From contig JACVVK020000495.1 in the NCBI GenBank assembly GCA_018292915.2, positions 368,501-432,500 of the forward strand: a DNA stretch of 64,000 nt, given 5' to 3'. The stretch comes from Batillaria attramentaria. Its lineage: Eukaryota > Mollusca > Gastropoda > Batillariidae. This document shows positions 1-20,421 of the stretch, in pieces. How positions within the stretch are numbered: position 1 is the first letter of the stretch; each line of letters opens with the position of its first letter. Both the position numbers and the translations under genes were made by a program. The notes under the pieces are model-generated. The model searched no databases. It saw only the letters and a list, made by a program, of their open reading frames with translations, and was not told the DNA's origin.

Positions 1-906
1 ATATTTCAGTGTCAGTCCCGGCACTATGGTTTGGTTTACTGATGAAGAATAAGAACGAATGGTTTTTATATAGCACAAACTCCCGAGCGAACTAGAATCG
101 ATGCACTTTACAGGAAAAGACAAACAACATACACACTGAAACAGGTAAACACAATAAAAGACTATATTATAATGACAGAGTAGGTGTTCTCAGATATACA
201 CAAGGCTGATAAAGTGGGTTTTGAACAGATATTTGAAGGATGTGACAGATTTTGTGTATTTGATGTGGTATGGAAGACTGTCCCAAACTTACAGTTTCTC
301 ATTGACTTGATTATGCTCAGTTGGTGTAGTTCGCCCATAAGGGGGGGGGGGGGGGGGTGAAAATGTATACCAGTCAATTCCGTCGATATTTCGCATGAAG
401 TAAAGTCGTACAATGCAGTCAGCGGCCACGTGACTTCACCTCACCAGACCCCGGAGTACATTTGCACCCCCTCCCGCGTTGCGGAGATACAGTCGCCAGC
501 CGTTAGTAGACGACTGGAGTTTATTTGCCCCTCCTGCGCATGACTGGCATACATTTGCACCCCCTACCGGGCGAACTATACCAGCTGAGCCTTAGGGCCG
601 CTGCTACACATTGCCAGGATTGGTACTTGCAGGGCTGGAAACGCAGGAAACCCTAATTAAATCGCTGGCGGCCAGCTGGCAAATCCCCCTTGCCGGTGCC
701 GGCGCGGCAATAGAAAGCCGTTCTATTTTTCCTGGCAGCCAGCTAGCCACAGGCAGCCCGTACAGCCAACTGACCAATCACTGCCCAAACCTTGCAACGC
801 CGCAGGCTGCGTGTGCGCCAGAAACCGCTGCCCGCCAGCAGGCAGCCGAGTACAGCACCATGCAGACTGGCAGTTCGTGTAACCGTGCGCTTTAGTTATG
901 TCTGAC
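1..906. other. Left edge, presumed intron of the GH9 gene, no exon seen
   Basis: The last GH9 exon I can place ends at 907 with a GTCAGA donor, so this stretch should be intron running off the window. I looked on the minus strand for the missing C-terminal GH9 segments and saw none. It holds a G run near 342-358 and a loose triplication at about 455-575, where a motif like ACATTTGCACCCCCT recurs three times in diverged copies. Nothing else is recognisable. Confidence 0.5.
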
Positions 907-10160
<9,254 letters not shown>

Positions 10161-10310
10161 TCTGGAACATGCATCAGTTGAATTTAACTCAGTTCAACTG
10201 GAACAGTGAAGTGGTCTCCAAGCACCAGAAAACAACAACAACAACAGGACCAAAAGTGTTGCACGGAACACTTCGGAACATCGGTTGAAATCAGATTAAC
10301 TCAATTAAAT
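10161..10310 (-). repeat. Decayed duplicate of the GH9 signal-peptide region
   Basis: On the minus strand a block starting at ATGTTCCG (10281) parallels the true start region at 10170-10110: both have ATGTTCC, GTTCCGTG, TTTTGG, TTTTGCTGGTG-like and GGAGACC segments in order, with related AACTGAGTT-type sequence upstream. The duplicate reads MFRSVPCNTFGPVVVVVF and then meets a stop, so it is probably non-functional or a short upstream frame. Confidence 0.5.
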
Positions 10311-11185
10311 GTTAAGGTTGTTGGACAGTCACAAATGCAGGGATTTGCGCCGAAAATCATCCTTGCAAAATAATTAAAACAAAGGACACGGAAACACTAA
10401 ATGCATCTGACTGGACGGCAGTGATCTATATTATAACGGATGCTCTATATTTTGACAATGTTTGTTACACATACATGACATACATGAAAAGTTCAGAGAA
10501 ACACAAAATGAGTCACGTAAAAGCGTAAATTTGTTGAACTGAACTCTTAATATGTATAAGCTGGGGATGCGACAATTTTCTCTACGCCATTCTCTCACAG
10601 TATTTGTGATTACCTGTTTCAGAAACGAAGAACATCTGTTCTAGGGAAGTTTTACAAAACTGAGGCAAATACAATACATTTCCTCAAAACATCTTTGTCA
10701 AAACAAATAGCAGACATAAATTAACGGCTAAAATAGAGCATAAAATGCTCTTGCGATCTGCATAAATAGGAGTGCCATACCTGCCTTGCGTGTTGGTGGT
10801 CATACGAATTATCCGTCTGTTGTGTCTACCAAACCCAGTTGCGTAAGAGTGAAGCTGAAGAATTCCAAAGTATTCGAGGACTAAAACACAGTTTCTTACA
10901 ACAAAATAAGTCAATTTTTGTTACTTTTTCAAGGATTTCATCAGAATTGCATGGGTGGAACGTCTTCAGATAAAGACAGTCCTCTTTTATTGTGTAGTTT
11001 GACAAGGCGTCGCCCGAATTACGGAGAGATAACGCATCTCCTGAACCCTGAGAATAAAATTCTCTGCCCAGTTCGTTCTATTCCCCGCCCTCTGTAATTT
11101 TATCTCTGTGCTGTGAATGAAACACATGCAGTATCCGTTACTTTGGAGTGGCTTGTTAGTGTCTACGATTCTTCATCAGTTTTTA

Positions 11186-11300
11186 AGTCGCGCAAGTAGA
11201 TTAACCAATCGTGCAAGTAGATTTACCGATCGCGCAAGTATATTTACCAATCGTGCAAGTAGATTTACCAATCGTGCGAGTAGATTTACCAATCGCGCAG
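11186..11300 (+). repeat. 21-bp minisatellite, about five and a half units
   Basis: Units of the form CGTGCAAGTAGATTTACCAAT repeat with small changes; because 21 is a multiple of three the translation also repeats (NRASRFT), which keeps a frame open by chance. Confidence 0.85.
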
Positions 11301-11690
11301 TAGTCCCTGTGTCACCGTGTTCTACTAGTGTGTCGCTGTATGCAAAAGGCGCAGGGAGAACTGGACGCGTACCGAGGGTGAGTTACATCATTTAGCATTC
11401 CGGTTGACGCGCAAAACGTCCTGATAATGATCGATGTAACCGATTACAGAAACAGCTGGTACATATTGTAAACATGTAAAAGCAAATATACAGCTCGGTT
11501 GACAATTAGCACCTTTGTTGATGCTGTGTGGTGTCTCCGTTCCAGAAAGCATAGGTTAAATGTGATGCATAGACGGAACCCATGGTATGCGAGGGGAGGA
11601 GGTAGGGGTGCCCCCTCCCCCCAGGTTTCTTTGGCGAGGGGTGAGGGTGGGGGAGGGAGGGAAGAGCATCTTCCGCACCTTCCGACCCCC

Positions 11691-11986
11691 TAAAAAAATC
11701 CTGTGGACAGGAAAACGAAGAAGATGAAAACAAACAACAGCAGCAACAACAACAAAAGCTGAAGAAAAATGAAGAAAAAGCAAGAAAGCGAAGATGAAGA
11801 AGAAAAAGAATAAACTACAGCTTGGCCTTAACATGCTAAAAAAATCCTGTGGACAAGAAAGCGAAGAAGATGAAAACAAACAACGACAGCAACAACAACA
11901 ACAAAAGCTGAAGAAAAAGGAGAAGAAAGCAGAAAACCAAAGAGGAAGAAGAAAAAGAATAAACTACAGCTTGGCCTTAACAAGCT
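11691..11986 (+). repeat. Tandem duplication, unit about 148 bp
   Basis: Two adjacent copies start TAAAAAAATCCTGTGGACA (11692 and 11839) and end ACTACAGCTTGGCCTTAACA. Internal CAA and GAA runs differ in length between the copies. Confidence 0.85.
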
Positions 11987-13368
11987 TCATATTTCCGCCT
12001 CGACCCAAAGACGTGCAGAAGGGTGTGGCTTATCCCGGTGACAAATACTGTATCCAGCAGATGTCTTTTCTCAACCTATGCTTTGCACTTTTAACAATTT
12101 ATTTATTCTTTTGACTTTTTTTGGGACTGGATTTATGCAAACGACATCGTTGGGATGTCGTCTGGAGAAAGGGCCCAGGCATTTATCAAGTCCATGGCAA
12201 ATAGATCGTTTTACAAGATAAGGTCAGAATTGTCTAGCCTACTTGAAATACTGAGAGAAATGGGCTTTTTTTTTTTTTTTTTTTTTTTACCTTTTCAATT
12301 TGCACCTTTATTTCAGTTCCACAATTGATACGGGTCCAAAAAAAAAAAAAAAAAAAATCATGAAAGGCAGAACCTGTGCAAACACATGCATTCACTGTCT
12401 CTGTGTGAACAAACACTGAGGACAAAATTGACATGGGCTGCTCAGTCTTATCAGGACATAGTCATGATGTCCCTATCCTGTAATCGAGGGTCGTGGATCC
12501 AACCATAGAAAAAAATCTACACATTAATATCTCTGTGGTGCCAGGTGGCCGGACCAATATTTATATAATGACAGGGCACAATTGAAGCTAAATAACACTC
12601 CATAAAAATATACAGTTTACCCCTACACGCTACAGTGCGTGCGTGTCTCAGTGGAAAATGTCCAGCGCTAACACTGCAAGGTGAGGTTCACCGTGCGCCA
12701 TAGGGGATCTCATTCTAACTTCAGTCAAGCTCACCTAGTAAACATGCGTTTCCCTTTTTCCCTTTTCTTTTTCTCTGCACTCTGCATGTCCGGAAAATGT
12801 CACCCGCCCCACCCATCCTTTATGAAAGCCAAGTGTATTTACATCATACACTTGCTGTTAGTTGTGGGTGAGGTTTGCGGCTGTATGTACAATCACGCTG
12901 TAAGTTCGCGATCACTGAACAACACCATGCAGCGTACACAATTTATCAAGTGTTTCTTTTGTCTTTCTTTATTGCTCTTTTGTGGACAGAATCCCACATT
13001 GTTACAGTTACACGTACCAATTTAGACAGGTCTGTCGTGCGCGCATATCAACAAGACTTTATTCTCTTATTGTAGACACAAAAGAGAACGCTTTGTTATG
13101 GATATGATCTGGGTACCAAGGTGCATCGGCACTGACGCGACGTCCGCCTGCATTGAAAGTTTATATAGCAAACTTCACACACACACACACGCACACCTAC
13201 ACACGCATATTCATACACTGAGTCTACAGGGGCGCGCATAAAACATTGTATCTCATAGCTACGTCAGTTTAAGTGTATTTGCACCTTTGTTTCCAGATTA
13301 TTTTGGAACCGATCATGGCACTGACTGAACAGTATTTAGCTATGGCTTTACCACACACGCATGCTAAC

Positions 13369-13655
<287 letters not shown>

Positions 13656-13727
<72 letters not shown>
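13656..13727. repeat. (GA)n-(GAT)n microsatellite
   Basis: GA dinucleotide followed by about 10 GAT units. Confidence 0.95.
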
Positions 13728-13728
<1 letters not shown>

Positions 13729-14117
13729 GACGTACTCAAAACACACAAAGATCTTATTCATAATACCTAATACACTCTAGGTGCACATAATAATTATAGA
13801 AACGGTATCTGCGTTTCTTATCTTCCACAACGAAGCTTGCTCACGGTTTGTGACCTGAGAGGAACAATGCTTCAGCACTTTGTCTCCGATGCTATTTTTA
13901 ACAACTAAACGTCTTGTTTCGTCCACTGTCAAAATAGGTCTTTCGCGTACACCGTCTTCTGTCGAAACTTCTGGCGCTGTGAGGTAACTTTTTGTGTGTT
14001 CTTCTGTCTTGGTTTGAATTGTTCGCCGTAAACTTCGAACATAAACATGTAGTTGAATTTAAAGACTGACAGTGTTGAGAATCTGACCTAGACAGGCACA
14101 AAAGGCGCATCTCGAAT

Positions 14118-14120
<3 letters not shown>

Positions 14121-14196
<76 letters not shown>

Positions 14197-14208
14197 GGAG
14201 AGAGAGAA
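14121..14208. repeat. (GA)n microsatellite at the end of a family D repeat
   Basis: GA tract with one interruption, abutting family D at 14209, in the same relation as 3600-3676 to copy 1. Confidence 0.9.
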
Positions 14209-14540
14209 TGACAATGACAGTGAAACTTCATTTGGCTACAAGTAAGATAATGTCAAGTCAGCGTGAGTATAACAGTCTGATATGTACATGGCAAAATTAC
14301 ATTGCTTTAATTAATACGCTCGACTACCTAAATAAAGCCTGTAACTGCTAAAAAGTAAAATCCAGGCACATACGACAGAATACTCAGGTGTGTGGAGACA
14401 TGAATCTTTCAACTACTTATACAAGACCTATAATTGCTAGCAAGTAACATCCAGGATACATACTACAGAACACTCAAGTGTGTGGAGAGTGGATCTGTTA
14501 ACAACCGAGCAAAACCTATAACTGCTAGTAAGTAACATCG
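14209..14540 (-). mobile_element. Family D interspersed repeat, copy 2
   Basis: Shares long identical blocks with 3677-4035, including AGTCAGCGTGAGTATAACAG-like and GAATACTCAGGTGTGTGGAG. An internal block is partly repeated towards 14540 (ACACTCAAGTGTGTGGAGA), ending at a further GA tract at 14549-14582. Confidence 0.7.
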
Positions 14541-14544
14541 AGGG

Positions 14545-14589
<45 letters not shown>

Positions 14590-14781
14590 TTCCGGGTTGT
14601 TAAACGGTCGCCCACTACACACTCCTCCATAAGAGAGGCAGGAGAGGCAACCACAAAAAAAACAAAACCCAGCAACAACAACAACAACTGTATCGTCGAT
14701 AACTAAAACAACAACAAATGTATCACCGATGACTAACACAAATGTCTGTGTTTTTGTCGTCTCCAGGTGAACCGTCTCACG

Positions 14782-14958
14782 ATGCAGTTTACCTTGACCT
14801 TTGCTGCCGCCATGGTAACGTTCGCCGTTGCCATGGAGTTGCCCATCTCCAGGCATTTCACTGGCGGCTTCCAGTGTGACTTCTGCTACACCGCCCCAGA
14901 ACGCATGCACGGCTGGACTGCACATGTTGTCTTTGAACATGCCATCGATAATCTTGAG
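14782..14958 (+). CDS. PL14 gene exon 1: signal peptide and first half of CBM2
   Basis: Codes residues 1-59: MQFTLTFAAAMVTFAVA leader, then LPISRHFTGGFQ and GWTAHVVFEHAIDNLE, parallel to GH9 exon 1. An extra Cys is present (FQCDFC). Ends phase 0 at donor GTTCGT, as in the GH9 gene. The exon itself starts at 14767. Confidence 0.88.
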
Positions 14959-15173
14959 GTTCGTCTCCCATGGTTACTAGCATGGTGGTCGCGCCAGGTC
15001 TGTCGTAACAATAGCTAATAATCTTAACTGATTCTCAGGCGCAGGTCAGTATCAATGCGATGACTGGATCCAATTACCGCCTGTGTAAGTAAGGAGATGA
15101 TTCAAATTTACATCACATTTGCAAATTTCCATATTTATAGAATTTTAACAGGGTCCATATTGTTGTCTGTATG

Positions 15174-15223
<50 letters not shown>

Positions 15224-16842
15224 TATTTTATACGTTCCATATGTTTTCAACAGAATCCATCGTTTTTTAATAATAGATTCATTTTTTTCAGTAGCATCTC
15301 CACCATTTTTACCGATACGGTCCATTTTTTTTTTTTTTTTTTTTTTTTTGGTTCTCTCTTAGTAGCATTCATTTTTTCCAGAAGGATTCATTTTTTTCCA
15401 ACAAGATTCAGACTTTTCTGTTTTGTTCAATAGAATCAATGCTTTTCCAATTTGTTTTTATCAATAAGACCCCGTTTCATCAGATCCATAATGATGTCGT
15501 TTTGCTTGCAGATCTATAACGCAATCCTCACAGACACTCGAAACGGCGGAAAGGATTTTGTTGTGCAGAACGGAGACTACAACGGAAACCTGGAACAGGG
15601 CGAGGATCTGTGCCTTAAGTTCACAGCCAGGACCCACAACACTAACCTGCCTAAAGTCTACTTCTACATCGAGGGCGTGGACCGACCCATTGATCCGCAG
15701 GGTCATTCCCACCCTATACCATCAACTACACTGTCCCCTGAATTGACCCAAGGTAGTCACATAACTTCTGCATTATGTGTATCACAATGGGGGCGAAATG
15801 ATAAAGGTTCGATGCCTGACTAATGAGAACTTAGCCATGGAACACTGTACACATTTAGGCGGAACCGGGTAAGTACTGGTGCTCACCGATGACCAGGAGT
15901 CTTTCAACTCATACCCCCCCCCCCCCTTTTGAAGTCTCAATCAGTTTCGCGTATTGTAAATTGCAAACAGAAGTCGTTGTTGATCGAGTCTGGGTCGATG
16001 TCAGATGTGGGGCTTATTCCGGGCACTAGTGACGAAAGCGTAGAGTGCCAAGGCCAACAAAAGTAAACTGCTGCACCAACTGAAGGCAATTAAAATAAAA
16101 GACAGACATGAACGGGTGGGTGAGTTGGTGTTTGGCAATTTAGCGTCCTTTCGGCCACGTAAGGGTGATATCAAAGACGGGGCAACACAAATATTTAGCC
16201 CGAGCCGGGACTCGAACTCACGACCCGAGCATTGAAAGTCCAACGCTCTATCATTTGGCAATCCCGGCCGCTCCTTGACTGAAACGAACTTGAAAGGAAC
16301 ACTGACTTTGCAACAGAACAGTACAACACTATAAATGATACGTATTTGATAACCGTTATCCAGTTTTACATTATTCACTGCCTTCTCACAGCCCATGCAC
16401 TTTGGATGCTGAAAAACATGGACGGTCACGAAGACAACATGCTGCGGCCTTTTGTCACGCAGTCTGGCGGCCATTTTGACGAGGGCTCTCTCAGCGTCTC
16501 CGATGACCCAGCCGCTGGCCAGCATGGAAAAGTTCTCCGCGTATTCTACCAGAAGGGACACTACGTCAGCGTTCACAGCCACCGCGGAGCTCAGTTCTAT
16601 GGGCGTCCGACGCATCCCAGAAATTCCATGACGCTCTCATACGATCTGTTCTTCAGCCCCGGGTTTGACTTCGTCAAGGGAGGTAAACTGCCTGGTCTGT
16701 TCGGCGGCGGGACTACGTGCTCAGGGGGACGTCACTCCGATGACTGTTTCAGCACCCGCCTGATGTGGAGGACGAACGGGGATGGGGAGGTGTACGGTTA
16801 CATACCTGAGGAGCAAGGTTACAGCTGCATTTTAACGACACG

Positions 16843-16877
<35 letters not shown>

Positions 16878-17647
16878 GTCAGATATTAAATAGACCGGAC
16901 CAATCGATCTTTTTAGAAAAGGTTTGAGCAGATGAATTGAAAGACAAAACCGAAATTAATGGTGTGAGATGGTAGATAATACCCAATGAGAATTTTCATT
17001 TGGGCAGTTTGCCATCTGCACGGTTTTGCTAGATGCTTGAAGTGATGTTGACTACTCTGTTATCAGAAACTCAGAAATGATTGTACATTGCACATCAGTC
17101 AGTGTCCGTTGACATCAATTTTCTTCCAGTGTCTGGTTTCTGCAACGAGCAGGACATCCATTGCAATGCGGCCTATGGGAACTCCATTGGGAGGTTCGGG
17201 AATTAACATTTTTACTTCCACCTATCTGCCAACATGGCTGTAGTAATCAAGGTACAATGACAAGGTTTTCGTATCATGGAAGCATTGCACATTAGCAACG
17301 TTGGTAATCGATAATTATCGCTTTGTTTATTCGTGTGTCACCATGAGGGAGAACGCAACGTCATTTGCTGGATGGACGTTGTCACAATTTTGGGAGAACA
17401 GGTTTACAGTCATCTGGGAAGGGGTATCAGTTTACATAACAAAGTTATGGTGCGTAGGCACTTGTTCCAAATAACGGTAAAGTTGTAAACGCTTGTTTAC
17501 AGGGGTAGCTGGCGGTTCAAGGCAGGCGTGTGGCAGAACGTCGCTCAGAGGGTTGAACTCAACACACCCGGACAGACAAACGGCAAGCTGAAGGTAAGAA
17601 CATATTCCCACACAAACGGCAAGCTGCATGTAAGAACGCATTCAGTT

Positions 17648-17687
<40 letters not shown>

Positions 17688-18261
17688 GACAAGAACATAT
17701 TCCCACACAAACGACAAGCTGCATGTAAGAGCGCATTCCCACACACACAAAAAAACGGCGAGCTAAAGTTAAGAATATATTCCAACACAAACGGCAAGCT
17801 AAATGTAAGTGTTAACCAACGTACCAACAAACCAATCACCAACCAACCAGCATATGCCTACCTACATACCCAACAGCAACGATATCGTCTTCCTGTTTAA
17901 GAACAGATGTTGAGTGACGCATTGCAGTGAAATGGTAAAGGGCTTGTGGAAGTGCGCATCAAATAATAATAATAATAATCTCAATATAGGCGTTTTATCC
18001 CAGATATTCATTTTGGCAGAAAGCGCCGCAAGCTAAACCCAACATTCCATATTAATTTTTTTCTAGGTTTGGTACAACGGCCACCTCGTCCTGGAAAGAA
18101 ACGACATCAACTTCCGTAACAAGGACCTGCAGCTAGAAGGCATCTTCTTCTCAACCTTCTTCGGCGGGAGTGACCCGAGCTGGGCGCCCACAGCAGACTG
18201 TTACACGTACTACAAGAATTTCGTCATCTCTGACGTCGCGCACCCGTCCATCATTGGCTGA
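14782..18261 (+). CDS. Secreted CBM2-PL14 alginate lyase (chimeric), complete
   Basis: Predicted poly(beta-D-mannuronate)-type lyase, cutting alginate of brown algae by beta-elimination. Six exons join in phase to 397 residues: signal peptide (about 1-17), CBM2-like domain (about 18-120), short linker with SHPIPSTTLSPEL, and the PL14 domain from about 141. PL14 marks are KGGKLPGLFGG, STRLMWRTNGDGEVYGYIPE, GNSIGRGSWRFKAG and FFSTFFGGSDPSWAP with YTYYKNF. Lys238, Ser260, Arg262, Tyr274 and Tyr276 have the same spacing as the catalytic set I recall for the Chlorella-virus lyase vAL-1 (K197, S219, R221, Y233, Y235), so an active enzyme is expected. All introns are GT-AG. The start is the first Met after the acceptor at 14766, with A at -3. 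Molluscan PL14 lyases that I know are mostly single-domain; the N-terminal CBM2 is the odd feature. Its ligand is unknown. Confidence 0.9.
15174..15222. repeat. (GT)n microsatellite in PL14 intron 1
   Basis: Pure GT for about 49 bases; a poly-T run follows at 15327-15349. Confidence 0.95.
15512..15752 (+). CDS. PL14 gene exon 2: second half of CBM2 and linker
   Basis: Codes residues 60-139: IYNAILTDTRNGGKDFVVQN, EDLCLKFTAR and KVYFYIEGVD close the module, followed by the linker. Donor GTAGTC after ...ELTQ, phase 1. Confidence 0.85.
16114..16272 (-). mobile_element. SINE family A in PL14 intron 2
   Basis: Minus strand has the tRNA-like head (B box GAGTTCGAGTCCC) and the family body; a short internal deletion removes part of the GATGAAAAAGCCAG block seen in other copies. 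Confidence 0.85.
16392..16817 (+). CDS. PL14 gene exon 3: catalytic core
   Basis: Codes residues 140-281, including the substrate-cleft strands KVLRVFYQKGHYVS, the KLPGL Lys and the R-x12-Y-x-Y pattern. Ends GGTTAC donor after ...PEEQ, phase 1. Confidence 0.9.
17130..17193 (+). CDS. PL14 gene exon 4
   Basis: Codes residues 282-302: VSGFCNEQDIHCNAAYGNSI and G. Donor GTTCGG inside IGR-GSW, phase 2; reading on would give a premature stop at 17203, so the splice is needed. Confidence 0.85.
17503..17593 (+). CDS. PL14 gene exon 5
   Basis: Codes residues 303-333: RGSWRFKAGVWQNVAQRVEL and NTPGQTNGKLK. Donor GTAAGA, phase 0. The donor region is repeated several times in the following intron. Confidence 0.9.
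17570..17812 (+). repeat. Tandem copies of the exon 5 end and donor site
   Basis: The motif ACGGCAAGCTGAAGGTAAGA at the exon 5 boundary recurs about four more times downstream (near 17618, 17710, 17756 and 17790) in diverged form, each joined to a CATATTCCCACACAAA-like spacer; an (AC)n tract interrupts the series at 17649-17687. Confidence 0.8.
17962..18045 (-). mobile_element. SINE family B 3' fragment in PL14 intron 5
   Basis: ATT tail (as AATAATAAT) followed by TATAGGCGTTTTATCC and AAGCGCCGCAAGCTAAACCC, matching the 3' end of family B in reverse. Confidence 0.65.
18067..18261 (+). CDS. PL14 gene exon 6 (terminal)
   Basis: Codes residues 334-397 and the stop TGA: VWYNGHLVLERNDINFRNKD, FFSTFFGGSDPSWAP and YTYYKNFVISDVA, the C-terminal PL14 blocks. 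Confidence 0.92.
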   Translation, partial: VWYNGHLVLERNDINFRNKDLQLEGIFFSTFFGGSDPSWAPTADCYTYYKNFVISDVAHPSIIG

Positions 18262-18365
18262 GAGAAAAAGAGGAAATCCCTGTAGTGCCAACGACTGTAC
18301 GCTATGGTCTTCCGTACGCTTTCCTGAGTAAACTTCTTGAAATGAATGTTGTTTTTCTTTTACTC

Positions 18366-18366
<1 letters not shown>

Positions 18367-18424
<58 letters not shown>
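18367..18424. repeat. (GT)n-(GA)n microsatellite in the PL14 3' UTR
   Basis: GT followed by GA, between the PL14 stop codon and its poly(A) signal. Confidence 0.9.
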
Positions 18425-18586
18425 TCTGTCTAGCTCTGTCATTTGTCTAGCGCCAGTTAGGGGGCCGCTGCTCTCAACTGCTTTCTTGAAAGCTTGGTCC
18501 TGTTAATCCCATACAAATGCCAGTCATTCTTCCTCTTGGGTGCACACTCCATCATTACTAGTGGGTGTAGACTCAAAAACTGTCTG

Positions 18587-18592
18587 AATAAA
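18587..18592 (+). terminator. Poly(A) signal of the PL14 gene
   Basis: AATAAA 326 bases after the stop codon, the first on the plus strand downstream of it. A 3' UTR of about 0.34 kb is implied. Confidence 0.6.
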
Positions 18593-18678
18593 AACGTTAT
18601 TATAGCGGGAATGCAACACACACACACACATACACACACACACACAGAGTTTCAAAAGGTTATCATATTGTAACCACA

Positions 18679-18684
18679 TTTATT
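18679..18684 (-). terminator. Candidate distal poly(A) signal of the LEKR1-like gene
   Basis: TTTATT on the plus strand, i.e. AATAAA on the minus strand, about 1.43 kb after the stop codon. Nearer candidates lie at 19545-19550 and 19480-19485. Which is used cannot be told from sequence. Confidence 0.35.
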
Positions 18685-20116
18685 GAAAATCATACACTGG
18701 ACGGAGTACCCAAGTATTTACTGTGCTGCTGACTCTCAAGATAATAATTATGTGAGGGAAAATAAAGTTTAGCTTTAGGTTAGCTGTCTGATATGCATCA
18801 TACAAAGGATCTCACCATACAAAGGGCACTATTCAGTTATCTTGCAGCCAACGGCTAAAATTTCCAGTACTTTGGTTTTGATGTCATAGTGGAGCCCCCT
18901 CAGAAGGAAATATAGATGAAGATGTTTCAAGACTAAGAACAAGTACAGGTACACACAGCAGCACCTCTTATTAAAAAGTGTTATCAACTACCATGTACAA
19001 ACTGGACATTTTGCTTCTGAAATAACACGTGCACTTACATACACACGCATGCACCCACGCACACACACCCACACAAAGCACTCTACTGAGAAAAAAAAAA
19101 ATGGCTACATACATCTGTACACCTGGTACACAAAACACAATGTACAAGTAATACCACATTGCATCGAGCATTATTTGGGGTGGTGCAATACAAGCAAAGA
19201 AAGAACTGTTTTCTTTTGCACCAACACAACTAACCAACGCCTCGCTGAGTAAATTTTACATTCCGGGTATAAACAAATCAAAGTTTGTTCATGCTTGAAA
19301 CACACACACACACACACACACACTCTCTCTCTCTCTCTCATTTCAGACTGAAACTTTACTAAAATATCACAGTTCATTTGCTTACCTTGTTACATTTGTT
19401 CAACACTTCTGGAGTTTTTATTTTTATTTTTCGAAAATGAACTCATACTACACAGCGAAAAATACTTTCTCTGCCTAGATTTATTTTTTGGTGAACCTTG
19501 TAAACACTTACAATTTTCATAAATATAACTTATTCAACTTCAGTTTTATTATTAGTTAACAAAATAGGAGCTGTGCATGTAATATGGACAAAATAATTTG
19601 GCCAAAATAAAAGTTCTGCTTCTGGAAAAAAAAGAAGAAGATAAAATCAAGGACATGAGTGTACATGAATCCAAGACATGACAGAAGGGCAGTTCATGAC
19701 CATGAAAGAATACTTTTCCTTGAAAGGAAGCATGTCAAAATCCTGAAGGAAAGCTTGTTGCGACACATGCCTCTACATACCTCACAGACACACACTTATC
19801 TTCATTTGTGTTTTTTTTTTCAAAAGATCCGCAATGATTATTATGATGATGGAGCTATCTACACTGAATCACAGATATTCCTCAACAACCCTGACTCTGC
19901 AGTCATCTGGAAAAGGGACTTAGCACAAAAGATTTCATAGATGCTTAGGCCATTTTCCTGGATGACAGCTGGACTGTCTCGCTGAAGACTCCCATCTGGC
20001 AAATGTGTGTGCATGAAACTGTGAGTGTTCAGTGCAAAATGCTGCGAGTCGGAATAATGCACAGTAACATAAATGCACACACACAGAGAGCTGTTCTGCA
20101 ACAGTTTCGTGTAGCT
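18685..20116 (-). other. Probable 3' UTR of the LEKR1-like gene
   Basis: AT-rich, free of SINE and LINE copies, with short AC/CT microsatellites at 19301-19340 and several AATAAA motifs on the minus strand. No protein-coding exon is seen; the extent depends on the poly(A) site used. Confidence 0.4.
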
Positions 20117-20421
20117 TCAAGGCCTTTTGCCCAGAATGGCAGCAATTCTTTTCCGGTTGTCCGATATGGAGCCACCATGCGTCTGTCTCGGTGTTTTGGA
20201 GGCGTCGCCTTTGTAGCTAATGCTGACGCTGGAAGGAGGTAGCGGAGGGGGGCGGGGTTTGCCGAGCTCATCAGGCAGGGACGCGGAGCTGGATCCGGAG
20301 GGAATGGGCAAGGAAGTGGAGCTTGCGGCAGAGTGAATGCTGCCAATGCTGCTACTTGATTTCAGTGGTGCCAGACCATTTTCTGACGCTCTTCTTGTGG
20401 TGCCGCCTGAGTGGTATCCAC
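20117..20421 (-). CDS. LEKR1: LEKR1-like coding exon 16 (terminal)
   Basis: Residues 596-696 and stop. Low-complexity Ser/Pro/Gly tail beginning GGYHSGGTTRRASENGLAPL and ending NRKRIAAILGKRP. Acceptor TCCAG. Confidence 0.82.

Noticed and set aside
17194..17206. Stop at 17203 as the end of the lyase protein
   Set aside because: The PL14 sequence continues in frame from the acceptor at 17502; splicing at GTTCGG restores GNSIGRGSWRF.
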